A stretch of 64,000 nt of DNA from Bradyrhizobium embrapense (GCF_001189235.2 NZ_LFIP02000009.1:62001-126000), one strand, 5' to 3'. Counted from the stretch's first letter, positions 24,895-34,418 are shown. Notes: a model not told the origin generated them from the sequence alone. A program made the numbers and translations.

Positions 24895-25923
24895 GTGGAT
24901 GATTTGACGCGGGATACTGCGAACTGGCGGATGCCGGACGAGAGCGCGCCGCACGCCGCCACCTGGATGGCGTTCGGTGCCAGCCCCGCGATCTGGGGCG
25001 GCAAGCTGCTTCCGGTGGCCAGGGAAAACCTCGCCAATATAGCCAAGGCGATCGCGGGCTATGAACGCGTCAACATGCTGGTGCGCGAGGAGGACCGCGA
25101 GATTGCCGCGCGGCTGTGCGGCCCCTCGGTCAGCCTCGTCGTGCAACCGGTCGACGACGTGTGGATGCGCGACACTGGACCGGTGTTCGTGAGGGACCCG
25201 TCGGGGCAGCTTGGCGCGGTCGGTTTCAACTTCAACGGCTGGGGCAACAAGCAACGCCATGCGCTCGATGCCGAGGTCGCCGCGCAGGTGGCCCGGGCGG
25301 CGCACGCAACGTTCATCAAGGCGGGCCTGGTGCTGGAAGGCGGCGGGATCGAAGTCGACGGCGAGGGGACCGCCATCATCACCGAGAGCTGCGTCCTCAA
25401 CCCAAATCGCAATCCTGATGTCTCCAGGGACAAGTGCGAAGCCGAGCTGTCTCGCCTGCTCGGGCTGGAAAAGATCATCTGGCTGCCCGGCATCGCCGGC
25501 AGGGACATCACCGACGGCCATACTGACTTCTACGCGCGATTTGCCGGTCCCGGCGTTGTCGTGGCGGGCCTCGAACCGGACCCGTCGTCGTTCGATCACG
25601 CGGTGACCAGACGACACCTCGATATCCTGCGCGGCGCTGTCGATGCGAAGGGCCGGCGTCTGGATGTCGTGGTGTTGCAGGGCCCGTCGACGGTCCGTCC
25701 AAAGCACGGCAGCAAGGACTTCGCCGCCGGCTACATCAATTTCTACGTCTGCAACGGCGCCGTCATCGCGCCCGAATTCGGCGACGCGACCGCGGACCGC
25801 AACGCGCGCGATATCCTGCGCGAGCTGTTTGCCGACCGTGAGATCATCCAGCTCAATATCGACGGCATCGCCGCCGGCGGGGGCGGCATTCACTGCGCCA
25901 CGCAACAGCAGCCGCGTTCGTGA
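24895..25923 (+). CDS. aguA: agmatine deiminase
   Basis: Hydrolyses agmatine to N-carbamoylputrescine and ammonia, on the way from arginine to putrescine. A 342-residue pentein-fold enzyme. Substrate and catalytic residues are in DDVWMRDTGPVFVRD, DITDGHTDFYARFAGPG and the C-terminal GGGGIHCATQQQP, whose cysteine (334) is the nucleophile. A GTG at 24895 starts the frame; a GGGAGGG sits 20-odd bases upstream, rather far away, so the start is the least certain part. Single gene, followed by the convergent M20 gene. Confidence 0.9.
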   Translation: MDDLTRDTANWRMPDESAPHAATWMAFGASPAIWGGKLLPVARENLANIAKAIAGYERVNMLVREEDREIAARLCGPSVSLVVQPVDDVWMRDTGPVFVRDPSGQLGAVGFNFNGWGNKQRHALDAEVAAQVARAAHATFIKAGLVLEGGGIEVDGEGTAIITESCVLNPNRNPDVSRDKCEAELSRLLGLEKIIWLPGIAGRDITDGHTDFYARFAGPGVVVAGLEPDPSSFDHAVTRRHLDILRGAVDAKGRRLDVVVLQGPSTVRPKHGSKDFAAGYINFYVCNGAVIAPEFGDATADRNARDILRELFADREIIQLNIDGIAAGGGGIHCATQQQPRS

Positions 25924-25990
25924 TGCGAATGGCCCGGCCGCGACGGGGCGCGGCCGGCTCGTTCGACGTTCATCAGTTGTGCAAGCGGCG

Positions 25991-27163
25991 CTAACCCGCC
26001 GGCATCTGTTTCTCGACCAGACGCACCCAGTAGGACGCGCCGTGGCCGAGGATGTTGTCGTTGAACTTGTAGGCCGGGTGGTGGCACATCGGGCCGTCGC
26101 CCATGCCGAGGAAGACGAACGCGCCGGGGCGCGCTTCCAGCATGAACGCGAAATCCTCAGCGCCCATGACCGGCACCAGATTGTCGTTGACGCGGTCGGC
26201 GCCGGCCACATCGCGGGCGACCTCGGCGGCGATGCCGGCCTCACGCGCGTGGTTCAGCGTCACCGGATACATCCGCCCGTAGTCGGTCTCCGCCGTGCCG
26301 CCATAGGCCTTGGCGATGTTGGAGGCGATCTCGCCGATCCGGCGCTCGACCAGGTCGCGCACGCCGGGATCGAGCGTGCGCACGGTGCCGCCCAGCGTCA
26401 CGGTCTCCGGGATCACGTTGAACGCGCTGCCGGCCTCGAACATCGTGATCGAGATCACAGCGGATTTCAGCGGATCGACATTGCGCGACACGATCGATTG
26501 CAGCGCATTGATGATCTGGGCGCCGATCAAGACACTGTCGACCGCCTCGTGCGGGGCGGCACCGGCGTGGCCGCCCTTGCCGCGGATGACGATCTTCAAG
26601 GTGTCCGACGACGCCAGCATCGGGCCGGGCGTGGTCGCGAAATAGCCCTCGGGCAGGCCGGGCATGTTATGCAGGCCATAGACCTCCTGGATGCCCCAGC
26701 GAACCATCAGGCCGTCGTCGACCATCGCCTTGCCGCCGGCGCCGCCTTCCTCGGCGGGCTGGAAGATCACGACCGCGGTGCCGTCGAAATTGCGGGTCTC
26801 GGTGAGGTATTTCGCAGCGCCGAGCAGCATCGCGGTGTGGCCGTCATGGCCGCAGGCGTGCATCTTGCCGGGGATCTTCGAGGCGTAGGCGACGCCCGAG
26901 GCCTCCGCGATCGGCAATGCATCCATGTCGGCGCGCAGCCCGATGGTCTTGCCCGAGGCGGACTTGCGGCCGCGGATCACGCCGACCACGCCGGTGCGCC
27001 CGATTCCCGTCACCACCTCGTCGCAGCCGAACTCGCGCAGCTTGTCGGCGACGATGCCGGCGGTGCGATGCACCTCGTAGAGCAGTTCGGGGTTCTCGTG
27101 GAAGTCATGGCGCCAGGCGGCCATTTCATCCGAGAGGGCGGCAACGCGATTGACGATGGGCAT
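25991..27163 (-). CDS. M20-family amidohydrolase (hippurate hydrolase/aminoacylase-like)
   Basis: A 390-residue zinc hydrolase of peptidase family M20D, which cleaves N-acyl amino acids. Metal-binding elements: PGKMHACGHDGHTAMLLGAA, IFQPAEEGGAGGKAM and, near the C-terminus, VPVMGAEDFAFMLEARPG. The dimerisation lid domain is in between (VIRGKGGHAGAAPHEAVDSV). ATG at 27163 lies at the start of a normal family N-terminus. Substrate not determinable. Transcribed singly. Confidence 0.9.
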   Translation of the reverse strand: MPIVNRVAALSDEMAAWRHDFHENPELLYEVHRTAGIVADKLREFGCDEVVTGIGRTGVVGVIRGRKSASGKTIGLRADMDALPIAEASGVAYASKIPGKMHACGHDGHTAMLLGAAKYLTETRNFDGTAVVIFQPAEEGGAGGKAMVDDGLMVRWGIQEVYGLHNMPGLPEGYFATTPGPMLASSDTLKIVIRGKGGHAGAAPHEAVDSVLIGAQIINALQSIVSRNVDPLKSAVISITMFEAGSAFNVIPETVTLGGTVRTLDPGVRDLVERRIGEIASNIAKAYGGTAETDYGRMYPVTLNHAREAGIAAEVARDVAGADRVNDNLVPVMGAEDFAFMLEARPGAFVFLGMGDGPMCHHPAYKFNDNILGHGASYWVRLVEKQMPAG

Positions 27164-27372
27164 AGGGAGTGTCCGTTTCTTGTGGGCTTGTCGTGAACCT
27201 TGTAGGGCGGGTTAACGTAACGCAACGCGCCGACTTGTCACGCGAAAGCGACTGCTATTCCGGAGCAATTCGGACTCCAATTCGCAGTTGCGAATTGGAG
27301 AATCCCGAGATGGTGGCCCGAGATTCCGAGTTCACGCGCGGAGCGCGTGCCGCGGAACGACGGCGAAGATCC

Positions 27373-28340
<968 letters not shown>

Positions 28341-28744
28341 GCATTGGTCAGGCACTCCTGCGCGATGCGATAGGCGGTGGCGGCGACCGTGCCGCTGATG
28401 TCGGCGAGGTCGCCGTGCAGATCGAGCTGGATCAGCGGCTGCGTCGTGCGCGATCGCCAGCTGTCGACGAGATCGACCAGGCTTGCCTCCAGCGCGAGCT
28501 CCTCGGCTGGCGGATGGCGCAGGCGGTTCAGCGTATCGCACGGGCAGGCGATGATGCGGCGCGTCGCCTGCGAGATCATCCGCGCGTCCTGCGCAATCTC
28601 GGTGCCCGCAGCGTACTTGTCGCCCGCGCTTGCCTCGATCGTGGTGGCGAAAGCCAGGATCGCGGTGAGGTTCTGGCCGAACTCGTCGTGCAGCTCGCGG
28701 GCCAGCGCGCGGCGTTCGTCGCTGCGGAGGCGGGACACCCGCAG
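28341..28744 (-). pseudogene. histidine kinase fragment (HisKA_3 phospho-acceptor region)
   Basis: Minus-strand codons beginning near 28744 read LRVSRLRSDERRALARELHD, with the phospho-acceptor histidine at about 28688-28690 and EFGQNLTAILAFATTIEAS, as in NarX/UhpB-type kinases, and go on to TAYRIAQECLTNA, the start of the ATPase domain. There the kinase sequence breaks off and runs into purB sequence (28340). Neither the sensor domain nor the rest of the ATPase domain is present. No response regulator is adjacent. Interpreted as the product of a deletion or insertion that joined two gene pieces. Confidence 0.8.
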
Positions 28745-28759
28745 GGCGGGCGGGCAGCG

Positions 28760-28947
28760 GATTTCGGCGGCGGCGACGGGACCATCACCGATTTCGTCAG
28801 GGAGTACGTCACGCCGAAGACGATCGTGGAGATGATCGGCGGGATTCCACCACCGGGACATTCGTGGCACCGCCGGCGGCCGCGCAAGGGTCGGTGTTCA
28901 CGCCGCTGCCGCCGCCCCGGATGCCGCCCAAGGATGAGCAGCAATAG
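28760..28947 (+). pseudogene. decayed plus-strand coding remnant, unknown family
   Basis: One frame reads GTITDFVREYVTPKTIVEMI and then, after an apparent single-base shift near 28850, another frame reads TGTFVAPPAAAQGSVFTPLP and ends PPKDEQQ at a TAG. Amino acid composition (Pro/Ala-rich tail) looks like the end of a real protein, but I do not recognise the family, and the 5' part is missing or overlaps the kinase fragment. Low confidence. Confidence 0.3.
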
Positions 28948-29102
28948 GAGGCGCGCACCAAGGCGAGGGTGGCATAAAAGTAGGGATCGCCAATAATCGG
29001 TCAGCCGGGTGGACAGTAGTCATCCGGAATTCCTCAATTCCCTGAACCGTGTAGTCTGTGGATAACCGGGGCTAGATTTCATCCCGAAGCCATTTTCCCG
29101 GC

Positions 29103-29132
29103 AAAGGGGCCGCTGCGTGAAGCGGCCCCTTT
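29103..29132 (-). terminator. hairpin terminator, probably for the small minus-strand gene at 29184-29301
   Basis: Perfect 12-base arms AAAGGGGCCGCT and AGCGGCCCCTTT around a 6-base loop. The short TTT tail exists on both strands. It lies about 50 bp beyond the stop of the small minus-strand frame and no live plus-strand gene ends nearby, so it is assigned to the minus strand. Confidence 0.65.
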
Positions 29133-29183
29133 CGATTCCGGAGCCAATTCCAACACTTGTCGTTCCGGTGCCGTGAGGTGGGC

Positions 29184-29301
29184 TCAGAGCACCGTCAGGA
29201 ATGCGATCGCAAGAACCATCAGCCAGCCGACGATGACGAGCCGGACCAACCGCGCCGGCGGTGCCTTTGGCGATGTCCTTGAAGGTCTCTGGGCGATCCA
29301 T
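29184..29301 (-). pseudogene. small single-TM protein gene with an apparent one-base insertion
   Basis: From ATG 29301, preceded by a good GGGAGAGG site, the frame reads MDRPETFKDIAKGTAGA and then loses sense. Shifting by one base at the GCCGGCGCG run gives ARLVRLVIVGWLMVLAIAFL and a stop at 29184-29186, a typical transmembrane helix. The joined product would be about 38 residues. The pairing of a good ribosome site, a helix and a nearby terminator suggests a real small membrane protein gene with an indel, or a sequencing error. No homologue was checked. Confidence 0.45.
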
Positions 29302-29450
29302 GCACGCCTCTCCCGGGGCAGCCGAGGGAGACATAGGCGCGGACTGGCGGGTCGTCCCGGCTGCTCACGGAACGGTGCAGCGTGCGGTACGGCCGGGCGG
29401 GCGCCCGTCGGCCTGTCCAGGCCGCATGGCTGTCATCTCGCAAAGTTTGT

Positions 29451-29490
29451 CTGACAGATATTGAAATCTGTCAGCGAGATGGTGTATATG
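29451..29490 (+). promoter_or_regulatory. palindromic operator and promoter upstream of the tetR operon
   Basis: CTGACAGAT (29451-29459) and ATCTGTCAG (29466-29474) are perfect 9-base inverted arms around a 6-base centre. TTGAAA (29461-29466) inside the palindrome and TATATG (29485-29490), 18 bp apart, make a plausible sigma-70 promoter reading towards the 44-codon ORF and the TetR gene. This is the usual layout of an autorepressed TetR operon. Confidence 0.65.
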
Positions 29491-29584
29491 CTCATTAGCC
29501 CAAGGGAGGAGGGCGCCCAGTGGCTGTTCCGGCGTTTGGCCGGGGGAGCCGTACTTAATTTGACTACCTCGAAGGACTACCTCC

Positions 29585-29719
29585 ATGACGATAGAAATCT
29601 TTCAATTGACCGCCCAGATTCAACAGTGGCTCAACCTTCGCGTCGCCCGCCACTTGGCCGCCCAGGCCGCCAAGTTCACCCGCGGGCAGGACAGCGATAA
29701 CCAGACGGTAAACGCATGA
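29585..29719 (+). CDS. 44-residue hypothetical protein, translationally coupled to tetR
   Basis: The ATG at 29585 follows an AAGGA site. The predicted peptide begins MTIEIFQLTAQIQQWLNLRV and continues RHLAAQAAKFTRGQ, a likely amphipathic helix, with a polar tail. Its TGA overlaps the ATG of the TetR gene (ATGA at 29716-29719), which argues for real translation. It could be a leader that couples translation, or a small functional protein. No family recognised. Confidence 0.55.
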   Translation: MTIEIFQLTAQIQQWLNLRVARHLAAQAAKFTRGQDSDNQTVNA

Positions 29720-30309
29720 ACGAGGCGGTGGTTTTGACTCCGGAGCGGATCCTCGAAGCAACCGAGGATGTTTTGAGGCGCTTCGGGCTCGCCAAGGCCA
29801 CCGTTGTCGACGTGGCCCGTGCGCTGGATGTCAGCCACGGCAGCGTCTACCGCCATTTCCCCAGCAAAGCTTCGCTCCGTGACGCGGTCGCCAAACGCTG
29901 GCTCGACCGCGCCAACGAGCCGCTGTGCAAGCTCGCGGCAAGCGATGGCCCGGCGCCGGAGCGGCTGGAAAAATGGCTGCGTACCGCGTTTGCGATCAAG
30001 CAGAAGAAAGTCTGCGACGATCCCGAGATGTTCGCGACCTACCTCGCGCTGGCGCAGGGCGCGCGCGAGGTGGTGGAAGCCTACAAGGACAAGCAGGTCG
30101 ATCTGATCGCGAAAATCCTGTCCGACGGTGTCGCGCAGGGCGTGTTCGAGGTCGACGATGTGAAGGCGACCGCGCGGGCCGTGTTCGACGCCACCGTCCG
30201 CTACCATCACCCGGCACATGCCGAGGAATGGGCCAAGCCGGAATGCCCGGCGCGGATCGACGCGCTGATCGCCCTGCTGCTGCGGGGTGTGCGGGTGTGC
30301 AAGCACTGA
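29716..30309 (+). CDS. TetR/AcrR-family transcriptional regulator
   Basis: A 197-residue repressor with an N-terminal helix-turn-helix (ILEATEDVLRRFGLAKATVV, then ARALDVSHGSVYRHFPSKAS) and a C-terminal ligand domain of the YhgD/QacR-like type (PARIDALIALLLRG near the end). A perfect palindrome at 29451-29474 is the likely operator. No dedicated target gene is adjacent other than the small coupled ORF upstream; the metallophosphoesterase gene 125 bp downstream is possible. Confidence 0.88.
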   Translation: MNEAVVLTPERILEATEDVLRRFGLAKATVVDVARALDVSHGSVYRHFPSKASLRDAVAKRWLDRANEPLCKLAASDGPAPERLEKWLRTAFAIKQKKVCDDPEMFATYLALAQGAREVVEAYKDKQVDLIAKILSDGVAQGVFEVDDVKATARAVFDATVRYHHPAHAEEWAKPECPARIDALIALLLRGVRVCKH

Positions 30310-30433
30310 CCGACCTGCCTTCCGACATCCTCTGATCATTTGACGCCCTTGGCCCGATTGCGAGCCTTGGGCCGCGTGTGCTTGATATCCGTCAAGATCA
30401 GTTCTGCTCTTCTCGATCATTCTGCGGACCACC

Positions 30434-31174
30434 ATGCGGCTTGCGCTCTTTGCCGATATCCATGCCAACCGGCAGGCCTTCGCCGCCTGCCTCGATGCTG
30501 CGCGCGCGCGCGGCGCCGAGCGGCTGATCTGCCTCGGCGATATCGTCGGCTACGGCGCCGATCCGGAATGGGCCGTCGACACGGTGATGGACCTGGTCGC
30601 GAAGGGCGCGATCGCGGTGCGCGGCAACCATGACAATGCGATCGGCGTGCCGAGCGACGGCATGAATGCCGACGCGCTGGCCGCCATCGACTGGACCCGC
30701 GGCCGGCTCAGCGCCGGGCAGAAGGCCTTCCTTGCCGAGCTTCCGATCTCGCGGGAAGAGGACAACCGGCTCTACGTGCATTCCGAGGCGTCCGACCCCG
30801 CGAGGTGGCGCTATGTCCGCGACACCGCCGATGCCGCGCGCAGCATAATGGCGACCGAATTGCCGATCACGTTCTGCGGCCACATCCATCGTCCCGGCCT
30901 CTACTCGATGTCCTCGACCGCGAAGATGACGAGCTTCGTTCCGACCGCGGGCGTCGCGGTGCAGTTGCTGACCGGCCGGCGCTGGCTCGCCGTGCTCGGC
31001 TCGGTCGGCCAGCCCCGCGACGGCGATCCCGCGGCATCGTTTGCGATGTTCGACACGATCAGCCGCGAGATCACCTATCACCGCGCGCCCTACGACGTCG
31101 CGACTGCCGCGGCGCGCATCAAGGCGAGCGGCCTGCCGCTCTGGCTCGCCGATCGCCTCGCTGTCGGCAGGTGA
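30434..31174 (+). CDS. calcineurin-like metallophosphoesterase (YfcE/DUF2437-like fold)
   Basis: A 246-residue phosphoesterase with all dinuclear-metal motifs: ALFADIHANRQAF (D-x-H), ICLGDIVGYGADPEW (GDxxG), AVRGNHDNAIGV (GNHD) and TFCGHIHRPGLYS (GHxH). It acts on phosphate esters or phosphoproteins in the cytoplasm. Its stop overlaps the start of the kinase gene (TGATG at 31172-31176), so phosphatase and kinase are made together; this is a common arrangement in signalling pairs but the function here is inferred. Confidence 0.9.
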   Translation: MRLALFADIHANRQAFAACLDAARARGAERLICLGDIVGYGADPEWAVDTVMDLVAKGAIAVRGNHDNAIGVPSDGMNADALAAIDWTRGRLSAGQKAFLAELPISREEDNRLYVHSEASDPARWRYVRDTADAARSIMATELPITFCGHIHRPGLYSMSSTAKMTSFVPTAGVAVQLLTGRRWLAVLGSVGQPRDGDPAASFAMFDTISREITYHRAPYDVATAAARIKASGLPLWLADRLAVGR

Positions 31175-32640
31175 TGTCGGTGGCGGCGCTGACGATGCAG
31201 CCGGGCGCCGAGATCGATGGCTTCACCATCGGCGAGCGGGTGCACCGCGGCGGCATGGCGACGTTGTGTAGCGTCACCCATCCCGGTATCAATGTGCCGC
31301 TGCTGATGAAGGTGCCGCTCACCGCGGAGGGCGAGGATCCGGCCGCGATCGTCAGCTTCGAGATGGAGCAGATGATCCTGCCGCGGTTGTCGGGGCCGCA
31401 CGTGCCGGCCTGTTTCGGCACCGGAGATTTCGAGCGCCAAGCCTATGTGGTGATGGAGCGCATCCCAGGGCAAACGCTCTACAAGCGGCTCGATGCCCTG
31501 CCGCTGCCGTATGAGGAAGTGAGGGTGATCGGCGGCAAGGTCGCCACCGCGCTCGCCAGCCTGCATCGGCAGAACGTGATCCATCACGACATCAAGCCGA
31601 GCAGCATCATGTTCCGCGAGCGCGGCGAGGCGGTGCTGATCGATTTCGGTCTCTCGCACCACCAGCATCTGCCCGATCTGTTGCAGGAGGAGTTTCGGCT
31701 GCCTTACGGTACCGCGCCCTACATGGCGCCGGAGCGGCTGCTCGGGGTGCGCGACGATCCGCGCAGCGACCTGTTTTCGCTCGGCGTGCTGCTGTATTTC
31801 TTCACCACAGGCGTCCGCCCGTTCGGCGAGACCGAGACCTTGCGGGGCATGCGCCGGCGGCTGTGGCGCGATCCGTATCCGCCGCGCAAGCTGAGGCCCG
31901 ACTATCCGCCATGGTTGCAGGAGATCGTGCTGCGCTGTCTCGAGATCGACCCTGCGGCGCGCTATCCGACCGCGGCGCAGCTAGCCTTCGATCTCGGCCA
32001 CCCCGAACAGGTGAAGCTGACGGCGCGGGCGCAGCGGCTGAACCGCGATCCGCTCGGCACGGTCTGGCGCCGCCGCTTCAATCTCGGGGCGGCGCCGCCG
32101 CAGCCGAAGTCCAATGCCGCGGCCCAGCTCGCATCGAGCGCGATCGTTGCCGTCGCGCTCGATCTCGGCGAAGAGGCCGAGGCGCTGAACGAGACCATCC
32201 GCGTCACCGCCGAGCAGGTGCTGTCGACGTCGCCATCGGCGCGGCTCGCCTGCGTCAACGTGCTGAAACTCAATCGACTGGCGATCGACCGCGCGCTTGA
32301 CGAGCAGGGCCAGAACAGGCATGTCGACCGCCTGGTGGCGCTGCAGCACTGGGCGCGGCCGTTCAAGCTGGAGGAAAGCCGGCTGACCGTGCATGTGCTG
32401 GAGGCGATCGATCCCGCCGCCGCGATCCTGGAATTCGCCGCGGTCAACCTGGTCGACCACATCATCATCGGCGCGCGGCAGAACTCGATGCGGCGCGCGC
32501 TGCTCGGCAGCGTGTCCGCCAAGGTCGCAGCCGAAGCGCCGTGCACGGTGACCGTGGTGCGGCCGTCGCGGCTCGTGCCTGCGACCGAAGCGGGCGATGA
32601 GGCGGCGAACGCCGCGACCACGCCGCCCGCGGTTTTCTAG
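31174..32640 (+). CDS. Ser/Thr protein kinase-like domain fused to a UspA domain
   Basis: A 488-residue cytoplasmic fusion. Kinase part, residues about 15-275: glycine loop IGERVHRGGMATL, lysine 46 in VPLLMKVPL, catalytic loop HHDIKPSSIMF with aspartate 139, DFG at 157-159, APE in APYMAPERLL. The asparagine normally found four residues after the loop lysine (KPxN) is serine 144, and HRD is HHD. UspA part, about 320-465: the nucleotide motif GARQNSMRRALLGSVS, then APCTVTVVR. ATG 31174 overlaps the phosphoesterase stop. Serine in place of the magnesium-binding asparagine makes activity uncertain. Confidence 0.88.
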   Translation: MSVAALTMQPGAEIDGFTIGERVHRGGMATLCSVTHPGINVPLLMKVPLTAEGEDPAAIVSFEMEQMILPRLSGPHVPACFGTGDFERQAYVVMERIPGQTLYKRLDALPLPYEEVRVIGGKVATALASLHRQNVIHHDIKPSSIMFRERGEAVLIDFGLSHHQHLPDLLQEEFRLPYGTAPYMAPERLLGVRDDPRSDLFSLGVLLYFFTTGVRPFGETETLRGMRRRLWRDPYPPRKLRPDYPPWLQEIVLRCLEIDPAARYPTAAQLAFDLGHPEQVKLTARAQRLNRDPLGTVWRRRFNLGAAPPQPKSNAAAQLASSAIVAVALDLGEEAEALNETIRVTAEQVLSTSPSARLACVNVLKLNRLAIDRALDEQGQNRHVDRLVALQHWARPFKLEESRLTVHVLEAIDPAAAILEFAAVNLVDHIIIGARQNSMRRALLGSVSAKVAAEAPCTVTVVRPSRLVPATEAGDEAANAATTPPAVF

Positions 32641-32650
32641 CTACGCTGGA

Positions 32651-33352
32651 TCAGATCGCCTCGCCGCGCGCGGCTGCGGCGGCATTGCGGATCGCGGCGA
32701 TGTTGGTCTTGTAGGCCTCGACGGTGCCGCCCTTGAACACCGCGGAGCCCGCGACGAAGGCGTTGGCGCCGGCGGCGGCGAGTTGGCCCGCGACGTCGGG
32801 CGCGACGCCGCCGTCGACCTCGATGTCGATCGGACGGCCCGCGGTCATTGCCCGGACATCGCTGATCTTGCCGATCGCCGAGCGGATGAAGGCCTGGCCG
32901 CCGAAGCCGGGATTGACCGACATGACCAGCACGAGGTCGATCAGGTCGAGCACACATTCGATCGCGCTCACAGGCGTCGCCGGATTGATCGAGACGCCGG
33001 CCTTCTTGCCGAGCGCGCGGATCGCCTGCAGCGAGCGATGCAAATGTGGGCCGGCTTCGGCATGCACCGTGATGTGGTCGCAGCCCGCCTTGGCGAACGC
33101 CTCGAGATAGGGGTCGCAGGGCGAGATCATCAGATGGGCGTCGAAGATCTTCTTGGTGTGCGGCCGCATCGCCTTGATGACATCGGGGCCGTAGGAAATG
33201 TTCGGCACAAAATGGCCGTCCATCACGTCGAGATGGATCCAGTCGGCGCCGGCCTGGTCGACGGCGCGGACCTCCTCGCCGAGCTTCGAGAAATCCGACG
33301 CCAGGATCGAGGGGGCAATAACGAGGGGACGCGGGGTGAATGACTGAGTCAT
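32651..33352 (-). CDS. rpe: ribulose-phosphate 3-epimerase
   Basis: Interconverts ribulose-5-phosphate and xylulose-5-phosphate in the pentose phosphate and Calvin cycles. A 233-residue TIM barrel: IAPSILASDFSKLGEEV, DWIHLDVMDGHFVPNISYGP, DAHLMISPCDP, MSVNPGFGGQAFI and IDIEVDGGVAPDVAGQLAAAG with the metal and phosphate ligands. The start at 33352 is chosen over a longer frame that begins with arginine-rich, unrelated sequence. It converges with the kinase gene with only 10 bp between them. Confidence 0.94.
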   Translation of the reverse strand: MTQSFTPRPLVIAPSILASDFSKLGEEVRAVDQAGADWIHLDVMDGHFVPNISYGPDVIKAMRPHTKKIFDAHLMISPCDPYLEAFAKAGCDHITVHAEAGPHLHRSLQAIRALGKKAGVSINPATPVSAIECVLDLIDLVLVMSVNPGFGGQAFIRSAIGKISDVRAMTAGRPIDIEVDGGVAPDVAGQLAAAGANAFVAGSAVFKGGTVEAYKTNIAAIRNAAAAARGEAI

Positions 33353-33602
33353 AGCGCAGTTCCGAAAGACTTCAGGGGGCGACGGGTGATCCCGCCTAAC
33401 ATGCGGACGCGTGGCGGGCAATGCGAGCGGACGGCACCGCACAGCCGGAAATTTCTGCCGCCGGCGGCAGCTCTTGCCGGGCGGGCGGAACCCGCACCGA
33501 TGCGCCAAGGCCTGGTTTTATTGGGTTTTTGCCATGGCACGCCGCTTGCTGCGCCGTGGCAAGCGTTTGAGCCGCCAGGCGCGGCCTTGTTGGAGTATTG
33601 CC

Positions 33603-34418
33603 ATGTTATTTGCCATTGGCGCTGCGTCATCCGCCATCGATCTTTTGAGCTCGCTGATGTCGTCGAAGTCGGCGACGCAGACCGGCAGCTCCAGCCAGGC
33701 AAGCCAGTCGAGCGGGCTGTTCGCACCCTCGACCACGACGTCGACCAGCAGCACCAGCTCCGGATCGAGCAGCAGCACCCCGCAGATTTCGCCGCAGACC
33801 ATGAGCGCGCTGCTCGACGCGCAGAGCCAGTCGCAGACCACGGCTTCGACCAGCACGCCGCCAACCGGCCGCGCCGATGCGCTCAAGGACCTGTTCTCGC
33901 AGATCGACGCCGACGGCAACGGCCAGATCACCAAGACCGAATTCGAGAATGCGCTCGGTGCCGGCGGCACCAACATCGCGCAGGCCGACGACGTGTTCTC
34001 CAAGCTCGACAAGAATGGCGACGGCAGCGTCAGCCTCGACGAGATGTCGCAGGCGTTGCAGGGCCACAAGGGCGGCGGCCACCATCATCGTCACATGGAA
34101 ACCGGCTCGACCGATGGATCCGGCGCCAGCAGCGGCGCGGGCGGATCGAGCTCAGATCCCTTGATGCAGGCGCTGAACGGCGCGACCTCGACGTCGGTGA
34201 CCAACAGCGACGGCTCGACCACCACGACGACGACCTACGCCGACGGCTCCAAGGTGTCGATGACAACGCCAGCGACAGCGTCGACCACCGGCAGCTCGAA
34301 TTCCTCCTCCGCCGGCAACAACGCGACCTCGTCCTACAATTTCATCGAGCAGCTGATCGAGCGCCAGTCGCAAGCGATCTCCGCCCAGGCCTCGTCGTCG
34401 CTCTCGGTCAGCGCCTAA
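33603..34418 (+). CDS. EF-hand (calmodulin-like) protein with Ser/Thr-rich flanks
   Basis: A 271-residue protein with two canonical EF-hand loops in the centre: DADGNGQITKTEF and DKNGDGSVSLDEM, each with the acidic/glycine pattern of a calcium loop. Both flanks are very rich in serine, threonine and glycine (for example SSGSSSSTPQISPQTMSA) with little predicted fold. It has no classical signal peptide: the start MLFAIGAASSAIDLLSSLMS is only weakly hydrophobic. ATG 33603 has a GGAG site. Such two-EF-hand proteins are frequent in rhizobia but their role is unknown. The stop overlaps the convergent peptidase stop by 3 bp. Confidence 0.82.
   Translation: MLFAIGAASSAIDLLSSLMSSKSATQTGSSSQASQSSGLFAPSTTTSTSSTSSGSSSSTPQISPQTMSALLDAQSQSQTTASTSTPPTGRADALKDLFSQIDADGNGQITKTEFENALGAGGTNIAQADDVFSKLDKNGDGSVSLDEMSQALQGHKGGGHHHRHMETGSTDGSGASSGAGGSSSDPLMQALNGATSTSVTNSDGSTTTTTTYADGSKVSMTTPATASTTGSSNSSSAGNNATSSYNFIEQLIERQSQAISAQASSSLSVSA

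Noticed and set aside
24721..26244. 507-codon open frame on the minus strand over aguA
   Set aside because: Shadow of agmatine deiminase and part of the M20 gene.
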